Positions 5,199 to 6,156 of a DNA stretch of 6,156 nt are shown here, in pieces. Source of the DNA: Methanobacteriota archaeon. GTDB taxonomy: Archaea > Thermoplasmatota > Poseidoniia > Poseidoniales > Poseidoniaceae. The notes under the pieces are model-generated. The model ran no database searches. It saw only the letters and a list, made by a program, of their open reading frames with translations, and was not told the DNA's origin. The position numbers were made by a program, and so were the translations under genes. Every line of letters begins with the position of its first letter. Within the stretch, counting starts at the first letter, position 1. The DNA is taken from contig JAAZUV010000088.1 in NCBI GenBank assembly GCA_018623995.1, forward strand, positions 1 to 6,156, given 5' to 3'.

Positions 5199-6156
5199 AT
5201 GCCTGTACGATTGCCGGATGCGGACCAGGATTTTATTGGACCATACAACCGACTTTCCGCAAGTCAAGTCAATACATGGAAGGCTTGTCCACGTTTGTGG
5301 TTTTACGAAAAAGTACGTCGATTCGTCATGCCGCAAATACCAATTCTGTTCGTTGGTCGAGCTGTAGAAGAAGCCATATGTAAGACATTGAAAGAATCAC
5401 CTGCATTGATCGTAGAGGCGGCTCCAGCCGAAATTTATGCAGAAACACCGCTTGATGTCAATGGGCGACCGGATCGAGAATACAAACAACGGTGGCCAGC
5501 GGAACAATTGCTCGCCCTTCCTGAATCGAAGTGGCCAACGGACCTCGATTCGCTCCAACATTGGGCGAATCAACGTGTTCGCTCTCACCTTGCCGTTTGT
5601 TTGGAGAACATGCGTGTCGAGTGGTTCAAACACGATCGAAAAGCAGGAGATTGGGATGAGGATGTCGATGTTGAACGATGTGCCAAAATGGCGCTAAATG
5701 GCATCAAGATGCATATGTCCGAAGTCAAGACCTGTCTCGAATCAGTATCTGATGAGGAGCTTAATTCTTGGCGAAATGGGACTCGTCATGACTGGCCTGC
5801 ACCCGATGGACGAGCTTATGCAATGGATGGGCACCCACTTGCTCAAACGGGCTCAATTTCGTTAATTGAAGCATGGGAGATTGCTCGGCCGTGGTTCGTT
5901 GATCCAGATGCCAAACCCTTCATGATGAACGCAGTGCACCCTGAACACTGGTTCCAAGGCGAATATGATCTTGTCTATCGCTGGGGGGGACAGAATAAAA
6001 TCGTCGATATCAAAGCATCGCTCGGAAACTCAGATCGCTCTGGCGATTATGTTCAACAGATGCGCATGTATGCCTACCTGTGGTGGAGCACGCACGACAA
6101 ACAACGCATTGATGCTCTCGAAATCTGGTATCTTGCTGCTGATGCGATTAAAACAA
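5199..6156 (+). CDS. Second RecB/Cas4-like PD-(D/E)XK nuclease, paralogue of the upstream gene (3' end off the window)
   Basis: An open frame of 319 codons runs from ATG 5199 to the right edge with no stop. The product is collinear with the upstream nuclease: both start MPV, both have LSAS at 19-22, C30-P31, G53, E57 and C61 at the same residue numbers. Later matches are a GDW.../DDSDW-type helical segment (150-180), WEIARPWF (226-233), HPEHW (247-251), GEYD (254-257), VDIK (269-272; D270, K272) and QMRMYAYLW (287-295). The catalytic set is intact. An extra stretch near 70-115 is absent from the first copy. The region that would carry the other Fe-S cysteines and any OB folds lies outside the window. 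The start follows the upstream stop by 24 bases, in the same frame, with a poor Shine-Dalgarno. The shared class and operon suggest the pair work together, perhaps as a heteromer; that part is inference. Confidence 0.88.
   Translation, partial: MPVRLPDADQDFIGPYNRLSASQVNTWKACPRLWFYEKVRRFVMPQIPILFVGRAVEEAICKTLKESPALIVEAAPAEIYAETPLDVNGRPDREYKQRWPAEQLLALPESKWPTDLDSLQHWANQRVRSHLAVCLENMRVEWFKHDRKAGDWDEDVDVERCAKMALNGIKMHMSEVKTCLESVSDEELNSWRNGTRHDWPAPDGRAYAMDGHPLAQTGSISLIEAWEIARPWFVDPDAKPFMMNAVHPEHWFQGEYDLVYRWGGQNKIVDIKASLGNSDRSGDYVQQMRMYAYLWWSTHDKQRIDALEIWYLAADAIKT
5874..5897 (+). repeat. Copy 2 of the 24-base segment shared by the two nuclease genes
   Basis: This is the partner of 4017-4040, differing only at 5891 (G for T). 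It encodes WEIARPWF of the second nuclease. The match includes synonymous positions, which protein-level selection alone would not require. Confidence 0.8.

Noticed and set aside
5172..5201. The two nucleases as one gene split by a nonsense mutation, since both are in the same frame
   Set aside because: The first product has a complete domain order, and the second restarts with the same MPV...LSAS N-terminus, so this is tandem duplication of whole genes.
3405..6156. Part of a CRISPR-Cas locus, because the nucleases are Cas4-like
   Set aside because: No repeat-spacer array and no cas1, cas2 or effector gene is seen in the window; RecB-class similarity alone does not imply CRISPR.

Overview
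The window looks like a chromosomal fragment of an archaeon, most likely a euryarchaeote of the marine Poseidoniales/Thermoplasmata type. Two genes fix the domain of life. One is an archaeal/eukaryotic-type ribosomal protein L10e, not bacterial L16. The other is a full-length ABCE1/Rli1 ribosome-recycling ATPase, a family confined to archaea and eukaryotes. The Poseidoniales placement is an inference from overall character (densely packed genes, mid GC, single-pass anchored acidic surface protein, RecB-like nucleases) and is much less certain than 'archaeon'.

Layout. Positions 1-821 hold the 5' part of a minus-strand gene for a single-pass membrane-anchored surface protein; it is open to the left edge. 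A 135-base divergent spacer (822-956) follows, with a candidate leaderless promoter for the minus gene and a purine-rich, Shine-Dalgarno-repeat leader for the plus strand. Four genes then run on the plus strand: L10e (957-1496), ABCE1 (1582-3363), a RecB/Cas4-like PD-(D/E)XK nuclease with a C-terminal OB-fold region (3405-5174), and a second, paralogous nuclease (5199 to the right edge, incomplete). The gaps are 85, 41 and 24 bases, so a single transcription unit is plausible.

How the genes may work together. L10e and ABCE1 both act on the ribosome: L10e is a large-subunit protein, and ABCE1 splits post-termination and stalled 70S ribosomes. The two nucleases have nothing obvious to do with translation. 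They share a collinear N-terminus (LSAS box, one Cys at residue 30, G53/E57), a WEIARPWF box and intact G-E-x-D...D-I-K catalytic motifs. The first also has three downstream cysteines suited to a 4Fe-4S cluster and one or two RPA-like OB folds. The tandem pair is the most interesting part of the window: a possible two-subunit DNA-processing nuclease that, to my knowledge, is not a standard named system. Its substrate and pathway cannot be read from the sequence.

No tRNA, rRNA, CRISPR array, insertion sequence or attachment site was seen.
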